The notes under the pieces were generated by a model. That model was not told the DNA's origin and did not search any database. It saw only the letters and a program-made list of their open reading frames with translations. From positions 10,816,046 through 10,880,045 of the forward strand of contig NC_135557.1 of assembly GCF_964340395.1 (NCBI RefSeq): 64,000 bases of DNA, written 5' to 3'. This document shows positions 46,421-64,000 of this stretch, in pieces. The DNA is from Glandiceps talaboti. Its lineage: Eukaryota; Hemichordata; Enteropneusta; Spengelidae. Made by a program: the position numbers and the translations under genes. Each line of letters begins with the position of its first letter. Within the stretch, counting starts at the first letter, position 1.

Positions 46421-48340
46421 ATCAAACAGTTCAATATAATTCAATACATGCAAGTGCGTATTTGACACCATATTTGACACTTGGGATGCATTTTTTTACG
46501 TATGCGTCACCGGGGACGCATCATAAACAGGGGACAAATGGGGCTTACTATTGGCAAACGTACGGTTATCATCTTTGCTTCGAAGTTGTAGAACAAGGCA
46601 TCGTGGATTTAGGCAGTTCTGATTATAACTACCTTCAAGTTCTAAATCTCTATGTGTAATGTGACCTGTGAAATTTGAATACCACCCATCGTATGAAAAA
46701 CGTTTCATGTTCCCCATGACCATTTCCTGATGTGGAGAGCACGTCTTTGGTAGTTTAGAAACGACGTGATATTTCTTTACTTAAAAACGTGATAGGTTAC
46801 TTGTTAACAGACGTGGTTAGAATTTAGAAAGGTTTCCATCGATATCACGGCCATTATGGTGAAGCTTCTTCCCTCATGGGCGAAGCGATGATTAAATAGA
46901 CCACATCAGTGGATAGTAGTCTATGCTGAAACGTTTACGTAGATAACTTCATACTGCCACGTCACCATTTCATTCTTACTAAAACTGAAAATTTTCTTGA
47001 GCTTCATTAGGGGATCGAACGCATTACGTGAATGTACAGTTCACTACATGCTCTTCCAAGCTTCGTCTGGGGTTAGACATGGTCCACACGTAAGGCGTCG
47101 TTCCAAAATAAACGATTATATTGGTGTATATCGAATTCATAGTTCTCCTCAGCGACACAAAATTTGTATCAAACTTTTACAACTGTGTCCCTGTGAAATT
47201 AAAAGTTCACGCTGTCGTTTATACGTCATGTCGTGGAACTAATAGTTTGTGGATTGCGGTATTGTATCATAGTGTAGTTTTATGTACGGTCTGACTCCAA
47301 GAACCGCCCTAACATACATTCATCCGGAGTTCGTTCTCGGAGCACATATTTTTAGAGAGTGATTACCATTGAAAATCGAAAGTCTAGAAATTAAATCACT
47401 GTATAGAGTATTGTTGCATATACATGTTTTCTCTCTGGAAGTGCAAATAAACTATGTACTTGCATACGGTGTGCGGGAGAATGACACTGATGTGTTCATG
47501 TACATGTACATGTATTTACATATAACGTATTTACATGTACAGTGCATGCAAATTTGGAAAGACGCACTGTAATGGGATTTTGACACTAATTTTGGCAGGA
47601 ATGCATTATAGACAGAACTGCCCTATATAAAGAGGATTATGGCTAATCTATGCATATGCGGGAAATTCAAACTGTTGTACAGAGGACCACTAGCTTCTGG
47701 GTCTTGTTTCCAGGATTTTTTCTGTGAAACACAAGGTCATGTATCATGTACAAATTGTTTCATAGAATGAAAAATAACTTTCTAAATGAGACAAAGTCCC
47801 CTGCAAATAGCTGCTTAGATTGTGTGTCATTCAGGATTATTCAAATATGCGGCATCTGCATGTGAAAAACCCAGATATAGGTAATTTTTATATTTTGGTG
47901 ATTACTTGCCAGTGAGTCATCACAAGTTCTCCACCTCCAAACATACAGTCAGTCAGTCATATGCAAAAAAGGGTCCCAGGCGCCGCCAGTTATATGTTTA
48001 ACCATAACAACGTTAGGGGTGAAAAAAGGTTGGTGGGTTGTTTAACTAAAACCAAGGAGGGTTCTTCAAAACCAGAATAAAAAATACAGTTGCATGGAAA
48101 CAGACTTATACTTGTTTAACAAAAGAAGAGAAATGATGGCGTGTAACTCAACAGAGACGGCAAGCATCCTATACAATATGTTGATATAGATTAGAGTTTT
48201 AATTCCACATTTGCATAATTAATTAGGTTAGGTAATAAACGATAGTAATTAGGCAGTATCATACACTCTTACAATTCCTTATAATTTGGCACATGTACAC
48301 CTAAGAAAGCACACTTGTCCAAAAAAAGGCCTGTTACCAA
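46421..48340. other. Unannotated stretch
   Basis: No recognised gene, RNA or repeat family. Open frames of 65-81 codons lack protein-like features. Confidence 0.35.
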
Positions 48341-48349
48341 AGTTTCTTT

Positions 48350-48880
48350 TTAGTTTAATTTGCATAATTAGTGATTCCCTTACGGGAGGCATTCAGTTTA
48401 AATCTGTTTTTTAATTGTCCGTCGATTGTTTATTTTCTTATATCTAATAAGTTGTGGGCATTTTTTATTAGCTCCGCTGTCAGCGAAAGCTGAAAGCGTA
48501 GCTTTAGGTATAGGTGGGTATTGAGGTATAGAGAGTAGAGTGAATCATAGGTGTCCGTCAAACTTTTATATTTTCACTATTTTCTCTGAAAGTAACAGCC
48601 AGAATACTTCGATATTTGGTGTGCATGTTCCCTGGGGGGAGGCTATTCAGATTTGTTCATGCCAAGTTGATCTGTGCCATTTTCATTTTTTTATGATTTT
48701 TTTCCCAAAAATGACATTTTCATCAACTCCTCATAAAGTTCAAGTCAGATTGCTTTGATATCTGGTGTGTTGATGCACAGGGGGTAGCTTACTTAGATTT
48801 GTTAATTTCAAGTCAGCACGTCTTCTCTTCTATTTTTTATGATTTTTTTTTGAAATTTGAAAAAAAAATGAATATGTTAA
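48350..48880. repeat. Repetitive block with a two-copy 145-bp tandem unit
   Basis: The block opens with a segment (AATTTGCATAATTAG, CTTACGGGAGGCATTCAGT) that recurs at 52684-52730. The tandem unit starts at about 48600 and 48745, each with GATATTTGGTGTG or GATATCTGGTGTG, CAGATTTGTT or TAGATTTGTT, and TTTATGATTTTTTT. The element family is unidentified. Confidence 0.65.
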
Positions 48881-51800
48881 TGAGCATAATGACCGACGCC
48901 ATATTGGAAATCAGTCCGCGAGACTTTAGGTAAAGTGCAACTTTTCAAAAGACACTATTGACGTCAAACAAGCAATGTAATATGTGCTATAGTCTTAATT
49001 CTACGCATTGTGCGCCCAAATGACAAATATTTGTTCGAAAAAGGTTTGTAAACTTCAAATCCAATTCACACACCACCCCTCCTACAGAATGGTTCATTCC
49101 AGTATATGATCATTGTGAGAAGTCTTCCATGCCTGAACTGAAGTGTTTTTGACAGAGTCAGTCAATAAAAACGATAATACTCTTTCTAAAATTACCACAT
49201 TTTGAAAGGGAAAGTACTTTGTAGTTCATTTATGGAGTTTTGTTTTTGTACGATCAATATTGGTGGCAAAATTACAGCGTCAAAATTGCCGATGTGGTAA
49301 TAATGCACGACAATCCCAAGTACCCGGATGCACGAGGGACTAACCCAGAAGCAAGTCGTTGTCAGCCATACGTTACAGTGCAGTGGTAACATCGTCCGAG
49401 AAATCGCTGCGTTCAGTGTCATTATTCACAGAATTGTTGTTTTCGAGTGAATTGTATAACTCTAACAAATGAAGACATGTCAAGTTATATTTTGAAAGTT
49501 GTATCGCTAGTTTGAGACGATTTTCTCACGTACTATCGGGGCTTACTTGGACTTGGACCTTACTCCAGTTCATCGGGAAGTTTAGCCAGCCCGATAATTC
49601 TTTCTGGTTTAGTTTACAACACTTTTGATCGCGCAGATTTTGTTGTTGTGATGAAAAGAAATTAAAAAAAAAGATCACTTCAACCATTTCGTTTTGTTTT
49701 CTTTATGAAAGGTAATCGAACATGAACGAGTGTTACCACTGTAACCAGGAGGGTCTATGCTGTAACGTATGGCAAGGGTTCGACATACACGCTGGTCCGC
49801 TATCCCGCGAGTCTAGTAACTTTCTGTAAGGACCATGTACCAGTAAAGGTTACTAAATAAAATGCCCATTGCAGGTAGTCCGACGGGATAGTGACTTTTC
49901 GATAGGTATATCAGGGAGCTCAGAATTCAAACCACCGGCTATATGATGAATTCACGGTCATAGTAAAATTCATTTGATTTTTAATTTGCTATTTTGACCA
50001 ACTCCGGTTGTCTATTCGCGATAAAATTACGATTAGTTTGGAAACGGGGTAGATTTTCTATGATTCCGTGTCATAAAAGCATGTGTTGTGTAGTTTTTGA
50101 AAAGCACACCCGGTGGAAAAGTCGCCCAACAGACGATCTCGCGCCATTGCTGTACTACGTGGCACTTTATTCTGGCGGAATGTCTCTTGAAAACGGGAAT
50201 AGCGAACGATGAGCCAATCAAGTGAGACCTTTCAAATGTAGCTAATATTATAGCCAATAAAATTAGTTGTACGATGATATGTGTATAATAAGTCCTCTAC
50301 ACTGTAACAAGTAAATAGTAAAGTTGAAATCTTTGTCGCATGAATTCGTATTTATGTACGGATGCGTAGTCTTTCTGAACAGTAATTCTTAGATCAGTTA
50401 GTATTTAAACTACGTTTCTGAGTTAATTATTCGGTAGGTTATTGACGAGCTCCCTTTGTAAAAACGCTGTACAAATTGGATGTCGGCGTTCGCCCGGCCA
50501 CGTTCAAGGGAACTAGTGAAGCTCAATCATAACAATGGTGGCTGTCAAAATCGAAGACGCAATTTGACCGTGTTGTTATTTCAGTGAGTTTATTCAGCAA
50601 GAAAACAACGTGTTCTATGTTTTTGTACTTCCTACATGATGTGATGATCGTTTTTTTTTACCGGTACAACTTACAGCCTACAATGAAACTGCTAACTTAC
50701 TTAGTAACACGATTCCGTGTTCCGTGTTCCGTGTTCATGTTTTGGTATTCAGTTTGAAAAATTAAAATCCTGAACTTTATTTTGCGAACGGTTTTGTCAT
50801 TTCTTAGTAATTATAGGGCCGACTGTATCACGTTTAACGTTTATGTCAACCCGGAAGTACATAGACACGAAAATAGACGAAGTGACTTGTACATGTAATT
50901 AGTAACAAAATTTTGCTGTAACTGCTGGTAACCTTCAAATTTATTTATTTTTATGTTGTAAATACATTCTAATATGCACTAAGGACAACACTATAAAGAC
51001 TTGCTCTATGGGAAGGTAATTTTTTGTCTTTTAAAAATGCAATAGTTAGATCAATGTGTACCAGGAATGTTATGTAGTATTTAAGCTAGAAATAAGACCA
51101 CATAACATCTTATTACTCCCCCCCCCCCCAATTAAGACAAACTACTCACAGAAAGCAACAAAAAAAGAGAGAAGAAGCTCCAAAACATAAAAAAGAGAAT
51201 AAAATTACAGTAAGGAGTTGATGATGCACAAACAACTACAACGAAATAGACAGTTCAATTACAACAGTGTTTGAAATAAATATGGGGTTTGGAAAAGTGA
51301 ATTAGAAGTAGAGCAAAAACGAAGAGAGATGAAGAGCCTAAGTGAACAAGCGAAAGCACTTAAAGATAGGACCACCAATTTTTTTGCAGGACTACTACGT
51401 TATCAATTTTACTAGTCCTGTGGGATAGTGACTTTTACTCCAGTGTTGAACCCTGTTGGCTGAGAATGACTCTCTTTCGGGTACTTGGGGATTGTCGCCG
51501 TACGGAAACTAAGATGGCGATTAATACATTTCTTCCCTATATATATACTGTATCTACTACAACTAGTACAAGTTGAATGTTGTTGACTAGGTAAATTTGT
51601 TAGAAAATTGAAATTCAAATTGCCTCAAAATTATTTTAGATCCCTAGTTTATTTCATTCATCATTAAAATTTTCCAGGGTTAAAGCTGTAAGACACTGGA
51701 ATTATTTATAGCCAACCTCAAAATCCTCTTTTTTTCTTTTTTTTCTTGTGTGCATTTCCCAGTCATTTTTTTCCCTGAGATTTTGTGCAATTTTTCATAA

Positions 51801-52660
51801 CAGTAGATTTTTGTTATAAAATGGTGACTATGGTATAAAAGTACAATACATTACCAACTTCTGTGTAAAATGTGTTTTATAGTGAGACATCGTATGAAAC
51901 CACTAACCACTTTATTGCATCGCTAAAACAAAACTGCATAGTAAAGAGCTGAAGAACTGAACCACTTCTACATGTCACCAAAATAAAAAATAAAATAAAA
52001 AAAACCAGCGGAGCTATTCTAACCGATAGGTCGCTTGTTAGCATCTTGGTATTGCCGTAAATGTTGTGTAGTTCTAGTATTCCTAAAACAATTTAGATTT
52101 TGACGCAGATACCCTTTGGCATTCGTGCAACTATTGTCAAATCGAGATTTCTTTTCTCTTTACATTTATATCTTCTCGATCGAAATCTTTTGTCACATTT
52201 TTACCGATTCTGTCAAGGCAGTTCACAGCATGTTCTGTCCCGTTGTATGCTAGACATCAATGGAATAAATCAAAAAGTAGTTTAGTAAAAGGCTAATTCC
52301 ATGCAAGTCAACTGTTTGTTGGTTCTACACTGCATTACTCATTGACGTCACAGCAGGTAACTAATACATGTTTAAAAGTCCATTTAACGGTTCGGCGTAC
52401 TAACATTTGTCATACCTGCAGATATGTTAAACTCAATAAGCATATGATCACATTCGGTAAGACTTTGAATGTGAAACATGTTCAGTTTAGAAAAGCAATG
52501 TTGTGGAATAAGCAAATAGTCTACAACACTGCAGCCGTTCAGAGTAATACACATATCTAGTAACTCTCAGCCATATGAATTTACAGTCTTATCGCTGCTA
52601 TTTCTAGGAGGATAACACCTTACCACATTCATAAGTTTCATCAATAGGTAGGTGATTAAA
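48881..52660. other. Unannotated stretch
   Basis: No supportable gene. It includes a poly-C run at 51118-51129 and a 7-bp tandem (TTCCGTG, about 3.5 copies) near 50712-50735. Confidence 0.35.
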
Positions 52661-52675
52661 ATCATCAATTTTGGT

Positions 52676-53220
52676 TTTAAAGCGTAATTTGCATAATTAG
52701 CGATTGCCTTACGGGAGGCATTCAGTGTAAATATATAAAATGTATTCTTTCTTCTTTTGCCAGTTTTTGTCAAGCTCGAAATAGAAAATGGTTACCCATA
52801 AACCTTTCAAACTTACTTGGTAGGCTTATCAGGGACCATAAGTACTCGTGCACCTGTGTCATAAATTTCGGTCTGGTCACGTGACCTGAAAAATCAAAAT
52901 CTTACTGCAATATCTTCTCAAAACCTAGGGGTCCAGTAAGCTCAAAATTTGGGACGTAGTATACATGTCCCCTGCCCTGTTTTTGTTGTCAATAAAATCG
53001 ACTTTATTTGGATTTTTAATCTCTCCAGAATGAGCAGGCCACTATGTGTGATCTTTTGTGTGTAGCATAGCATATAAGTGAAGTCTTTCAAGTTTGCAAA
53101 AAGTGGTACAAGTGGATGATTACTATGGTCCCGATGGACCCAAATTTTCAGCTCCAACATCAACATATATTTTTTTTATTTTCGCCCTCTCTTAATGTTT
53201 TGCTGAACAGCACCCCCTCT
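52676..53220. repeat. Repetitive block sharing a segment with 48.35 kb
   Basis: The segment at 52684-52730 matches 48357-48403 in the same orientation with a few mismatches. Downstream sequence lacks recognised coding features. Confidence 0.5.
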
Positions 53221-53460
53221 GTCAATAATAATCATGGGTCTGGGCAGTCGATGTCATCTACAGTCATGGCAGCGGCGACAGCGACAGTCGTTCACGAACA
53301 ACATTTATTTCAAGATGGGAGTAATTTAGGGGTGAAGGGTGCTGGGAACAGGCAATTGTGTTGAGAAGCTAGGAAAGGGCATGCTACCAGGAATTCAATA
53401 CAGTGAAGACAGAGACGATGAAAAGAGAGGAAGAGAAAAATGAGGCCTAAAACAATAATT

Positions 53461-53640
53461 GATTGGTTTCGGTTACCCGAATATACCTAGCTTTTCAATG
53501 CCGACCCTAAAATTATATTTACGTATTCAACGGAAAACAAAATCACCAATATTGTGAAGTGGATGCAGAAACTGACATCAGATTTGAGGAACAGTTTTAC
53601 ATTGTCCTTTTAAGCTGATATTAGTTTCTGCATCCAGCAT
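53461..53640. repeat. Dispersed repeat, copy 2, with hairpin
   Basis: Matches 9706-9850 over GGTTACCCGAA, ATTGTGAA and GTGGATGCAGAAACTGACAT. It also has a near-perfect inverted repeat: TGGATGCAGAAACTGACATC (about 53568) against the reverse complement ending TTAGTTTCTGCATCCA (about 53636). Confidence 0.6.
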
Positions 53641-54027
53641 GGTGAGAGGGAGCATAGAGGGAGGACAGAGACAGATATACATATGATTGGAGGAAAAAAA
53701 TAAATAAGAAACATCAACTTTGAAAAATGAATAGCGATTTTCCCCCCAACATTCAGAAGTATTCTAAAACATATCTTACAATCTTGAAAATATTCGCAAG
53801 AACATCAACGTACACATTGTTCGGTATACTTTATCATCTGTTATAATTCAATATAATTTCCAATTCGTATTTATTAAGAATATATATGTTCCTGTGTAAG
53901 TCTACGTATAATCCAGGTCATGAAAATAAAAAAAAAATCTTCTAGTTATAACACTTATGTAGTGTCGCCAACGACAGGTGTGTCCATCTATCTCCACGAT
54001 GTCACTGCACTACTGCTGATCACTGTA

Positions 54028-54309
54028 TTACCGTTCAACTGGGCTGACTGATACCTGGGACTGATATATCATTGACGAGTTTACCGTGTTATCAAGTGTG
54101 TTTATATCACATATGCCTGTCTGCGATCGGACCTTATCGATTAGTTGACCTAGTAGTTTTCGAACAATGTCAACGGTTGCTTTGACGAACAATGTAGTTA
54201 TTGTTATCAGACTAGTACACCTTGTAACAGCCTCGTTGCTATCTTTTGTAATCGGTGCATACATGCTTATGAGCACGTAATACTCGTCTCGCAATGCTGT
54301 ATGTTTGGA
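54028..54309 (-). other. Unassigned open block, possible exon
   Basis: The minus-strand block after acceptor-like tccaaacatacag reads ALRDEYYVLISMYAPITKD, continues through VKATVDIVRKLLGQLIDKV, and stops at 54028. A possible donor (gtaaac) lies near 54090. The composition is protein-like, but there is no recognised family and no partner exon. Confidence 0.25.
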
Positions 54310-54424
54310 CAAAATTGTTATTAAATACTAAGAATTACACGTAGAGGGGAACATAATCAGGTCAACAAAACATCCATGGATTTTAATGAAAACACAAAAA
54401 ATAGTCAAGTGATAGGAAGACAAC

Positions 54425-54428
54425 CAGG

Positions 54429-54478
<50 letters not shown>

Positions 54479-54500
54479 AACAGACAACCAGACAGACATA
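54425..54500. repeat. (CAGA)n microsatellite
   Basis: CAGA tetramers with two CAAA interruptions. Confidence 0.95.
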
Positions 54501-54888
54501 GTGTGTGACCCACGGTCATCAAACTATATTTAATCTTCTGTCGATCATTGGACTACTCGCTATATTTCAGTCGGTTTTTTCCGGATCACATGTACCTAGT
54601 CTGAAAGGACCAGCCGTTGGTCGGCTTAGGAAGCCTTCATTAATTACAAAGGGAATATCGGGGAAAATAGGGTGTAGTCATGAGCTACTCAAAAATTCTA
54701 ATCAGTTTTCTACTTTGCCAATCATTTTGTTAAGTTTTTTCATTTTTACTTAGGATTCGCAAAAATAAAGCTCCCAATTGATGGCTATATTTGGTGGTCA
54801 AAAAATAAAAGAAATATCTGTGGTTGGTCGATTTGAAAAAAAAAGTTGAATTAAAGGGATTATTATGTTTAATATCATAACATAACAG

Positions 54889-55113
54889 TGAAATGCAGTG
54901 AAGTTAGTTGTGGTGTGAAGAAAAGTAATCTAACAGTAATACAGGAAGAACAGAATGGCAGGATATTGGGGATAATGTGGTGGAGTGGAGATGTTGACCT
55001 CAGTCCTGGGGTTGTCAGTTGTGTGCTCAACTCGTCTTCGGGGGTTCTGGCCTACATCTCAATTACATCTACATGCATTGATTTAATACCGACACAAACT
55101 CACTGTGGTGGTG
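54889..55113 (+). CDS. Possible orphan Ig-like exon
   Basis: An open 225-base block, phase 1 to phase 1, between acceptor atcataacataacag and donor gtaata. It encodes SEVSCGVKKSNLTVIQ, then GRILGIMWWSGDVDLSPG, then VVSCVLNSSSGVLAYISI and TSTCIDLIPTQTHC. The Cys, Trp and later Cys residues, together with symmetric phase 1, fit an Ig-like exon, and the WW resembles VIWWNKN of gene B exon 3. No signal or membrane exon could be joined to it. Its 3' end and intron start are partly copied, with a stop, at about 55745-55848. Confidence 0.38.
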
Positions 55114-55180
55114 GTAATAGTTAGAAACAATAAGTGCATTTAAAACTATCAATGTGGTGGGATCTTACAACAATAAAATT
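55069..55180 (+). repeat. Local direct duplication, unit 1
   Basis: GCATTGATTTAATACCGACA through CTCACTGTGGTGGT and TGTGGTGGGATCTTAC recur in the same order about 675 bases downstream. Confidence 0.8.
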
Positions 55181-55744
55181 CCCTCTCACTAGTGGGATTC
55201 CAACCCAAAGACCTACTGACTACCAATCATGAGCTCTAACAATTATGCAAGAGGGGGGGGGGGGGCGCGTTTTTTTCTTCTGATTTTTGGACAATTCGTG
55301 CTATTTTCACTCTGGCCTTTCTTATTATCATACGTGCTCCTGTCTGTGTGTGGGCGTTAAGGACTTGTTGCTCGTAGACTGTAATATTTGAATGATTCTT
55401 TATTCAGTTCTCAAATGAGTGTGTTTATCAACCATTTTATTATATTATCTATTTGACTTCCATTATTCAAGAAGACTGCATGAACAGAATTGAGGATATC
55501 GAACTTTTCAATCGAACTTCTTAAAACCACCCCTTTTGAAAACAAAATAGTTAGGCCATACTGAGTCATAATCCGTAATATGTTTGACAAGGTATATACT
55601 AGATTTGTCGAATTGTCCCAATTTACGACTACAATAATGGTTAATAACTACTAAATAGGTAAGGTGTAACATTTATATCGTTGCGAAAGAATTTTTTTAG
55701 ATTTATATCGTTGATAAAAAAGAATTGTTTTAGCCAATAACATC

Positions 55745-55848
55745 TGCAGGCATTGATTTTATACCGACCTAAACTCACTGTGGTGGTAATGACGGAAGCA
55801 ATAAATGCCTGTAAGACTATCATGTGGTGGGATCTTACTACAGTAGCC
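55745..55848 (+). repeat. Local direct duplication, unit 2
   Basis: Matches 55069-55180 (GCATTGATTTTATACCGACC, CTCACTGTGGTGGT, TGTGGTGGGATCTTAC). In the frame of the putative Ig-like exon it contains a stop, so it is not coding. Confidence 0.8.
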
Positions 55849-56430
55849 GAACCGTCATCTTTTTGTCTGCAAGATTATTCATTTAATTATATATACAGGC
55901 ATGAACGATTCGTAAGCCGTAAGAATAATCCTGAATTGTTTACGCCTTTGTTATAAATCGGGTTTCGAAAACTGAAAATAAATAATTAACAGTTTACTGT
56001 GTTTAACGTCGTCGCACTATAAGTGATGTGCATGACGTATTTGGGCAAAGTCTGATATCCTTTATAGATATGTTGACATTGTGGGCAAGTTATTACAACA
56101 TTTTCGGGATTTTATACCAATGATGTCGGCTTTAGTGAAAAGACTGATCAAACACAGGTAAGAAAGTAAGCCGACTAAATTACGAATACGTGCTTTGTGA
56201 AATTGTTAACTGATTCTAAGACATTTTTGCATTGATTGAACAACGACACAATTGAAATATATACACTATATATTCTGATTATAGAACACATACTGACAAA
56301 GTACATCGACTGGTGTGACCATGTCAATGTATTTAGCTAGGTTTTATTCAACTGATGTACATGTTTTCCTTCGAGCCCTTTTGCGTTTATGAGGTTCATT
56401 TATAAAACACATAGGTATACGGCAAATCAC

Positions 56431-56560
56431 CCCCCCCCCCCAAAAAAAAAAAAAAAAAAAAAAAAAAAACAGCAGCAGCAACACCACCAGCAGCAACAAC
56501 AACAACAAAAACAACAGCAACAACAACAACAATAACAACAATAACAACAACAACAGTAGC
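56431..56560. repeat. Poly-C, poly-A and (CAA/CAG)n block
   Basis: Homopolymer runs followed by CAA and CAG trinucleotides. The Leu-, Val- and Phe-rich open frames here are artefacts. Confidence 0.95.
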
Positions 56561-57283
56561 AACCGACGAGTCTGGATGGCATGCCTTACCGACTAACAGT
56601 CGCAAACATGTGAATTGTGATTTGCAGAGCAGATTTAGTAGTAGGAATTTTAAAACATATCACTACCATTATACTTTCGGTGGTAAGACAGAGACGCAAT
56701 ACAAGTGTCGGAATATCGTACCCCTTGCTCTGTATTATAATGTAAACAAACATTTGAGTATTAATTCAACTAAAGAAGTTCAGATCAGTATAGAATTTCA
56801 AACATTTTATTCGGTACAATAACGAAACAGGTCCGAGAGCAAAGATCATTATAAATACTTCATTTTAATACAGGGAAATTCCAATCAATATTTCATTGTA
56901 GAATAAATAAGTAACGCCAAATCAAGCAAGCTGATTACAGTTGTCAAAATTAGAGCTATTCTCAACTTTACTTGTTGTACTGTACGATACGGCATCGCTA
57001 ACGTGTTCACTTTTTGGAGCGTCTTGTCTTCATAGCATTCGTAACTTTAAACAAAGGACTAAAGTCAAATGCCACCATGTAACAATGACAGGCAGTTGTT
57101 AATGCGAAACTCCATACCAGGTCCTGGCCTGTTACGCGTAGAAAACACATAACATTGTATGGGGAGGCACGCACCGTGTATCTTTAAAGATTAACAGCTT
57201 TGTATCGTTTACACCAGTATATGAATCAATCGTGTTTAACATTCCAAAGTCGCACGTTCAGTATTCCACTACATATGTCAGGA

Positions 57284-63644
<6,361 letters not shown>

Positions 63645-63835
63645 CTGTCACATTTTTTTGAGTGATAAATTGAAGGTATTATGTCAGTTGCAATGATATA
63701 ATAACAGCAATTATTTCTAAATATAATCATTGGGAGAGTAACAGTAATAGTTGTGTAGAAAACGATACCAATTATAAAGGGGGCTATACGATACATTATC
63801 ACCACATATGATCTCTCCCATTTGCACATACGAAA

Positions 63836-63837
<2 letters not shown>

Positions 63838-63880
<43 letters not shown>

Positions 63881-63890
63881 GTGTTCGTGT
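63838..63890. repeat. (GT)n microsatellite
   Basis: A GT dinucleotide tract upstream of gene C's transmembrane exon, in an intron whose next exon lies outside the window. Confidence 0.95.
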
Positions 63891-64000
63891 GTGAATGCAT
63901 ATACAAACGTCCCCCCAAAAAAAAAAACTCGTAATATGTCTGTCTGTGACGTTTTCCATATATATTTTTAGAGAGACTTGTTTATAGAATAGAATTTATG

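Larger units (their letters stand above)
55114..57283. other. Flank between orphan exon and gene C
   Basis: Contains a G run (55252-55264), the second duplicate unit, and a poly-C/poly-A/(CAA)n block at 56431-56560. A tttatt at 56806-56811 is a possible gene C polyadenylation signal on the minus strand. Confidence 0.4.

Noticed and set aside
54505-54753. Signal-peptide-like frame upstream of the orphan Ig-like exon
   Set aside because: There is no ATG in frame and no donor in the right phase to join 54889, so it cannot be supported as its first exon.

Overview
The window is AT-rich animal genomic DNA. It has GT-AG introns, long low-complexity tracts, non-LTR retrotransposon remnants, a tRNA-derived SINE, and no bacterial-style operons. 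Phase-1 immunoglobulin (Ig) exons and a receptor tyrosine kinase show that it is a metazoan. Repeats carrying a TCAAGGTCA-type motif, Tx1-like and CR1/L2/Rex-like LINEs, and abundant TATG/CATA microsatellites suggest a marine invertebrate, perhaps a lophotrochozoan. The phylum cannot be fixed from this sequence alone. Most long open frames in the window are microsatellite translations (MYVC or HTYI repeats) and are not genes.

Three membrane-receptor genes were assembled by reading splice sites and codon phase. Gene A (minus strand) starts near 30.8 kb. It has a signal-peptide exon, one V-type Ig exon, a roughly 19-kb intron full of repeats, a transmembrane exon at 10.6-10.7 kb, and then a series of very short phase-0 exons (54, 81, 48, 48 and 48 bp, plus two weaker candidates). 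It runs off the left edge. The three 48-bp exons are homologous to one another, and two of them lie inside a direct genomic duplication of about 0.75 kb. Gene B (plus strand, 33.9-40.7 kb) is complete: seven exons encode a 432-residue type I membrane protein with Ig-like domains, one transmembrane segment and a short tail. Genes A and B are divergent, with about 3.1 kb between their starts. Gene C (minus strand, 57.3-63.6 kb) is a receptor tyrosine kinase read from its transmembrane exon to its stop codon in nine exons. Its juxtamembrane exon contains a coding minisatellite of about ten acidic heptads (EEEHSTD type). Its ectodomain lies beyond the right edge. A further possible Ig-like exon stands alone at 54.9 kb on the plus strand.

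The rest is mobile and repetitive DNA. It includes three CR1/L2/Rex-group LINE fragments on the minus strand (7.0-8.1, 18.1-19.1 and 20.3-22.5 kb), a decayed Tx1/L1-like LINE (11.1-13.3 kb), and a decayed LTR-element integrase zinc-finger region (42.0-42.2 kb). There is also a SINE (45.5-45.8 kb) and a 4.06-kb inverted-repeat element with a second inverted-repeat element nested inside it (25.6-29.7 kb). Two perfect hairpins, each set inside a (TA)n tract (10.3-10.4 and 62.4-62.6 kb), share a hammerhead-ribozyme-like core.

The main biological reading is a cluster of Ig-type receptors and a receptor kinase in which the segment just inside the membrane has been lengthened in two ways: by exon duplication in gene A and by an in-frame minisatellite in gene C. 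Gene A may itself be a receptor kinase whose catalytic exons lie to the left of the window; this is inference.
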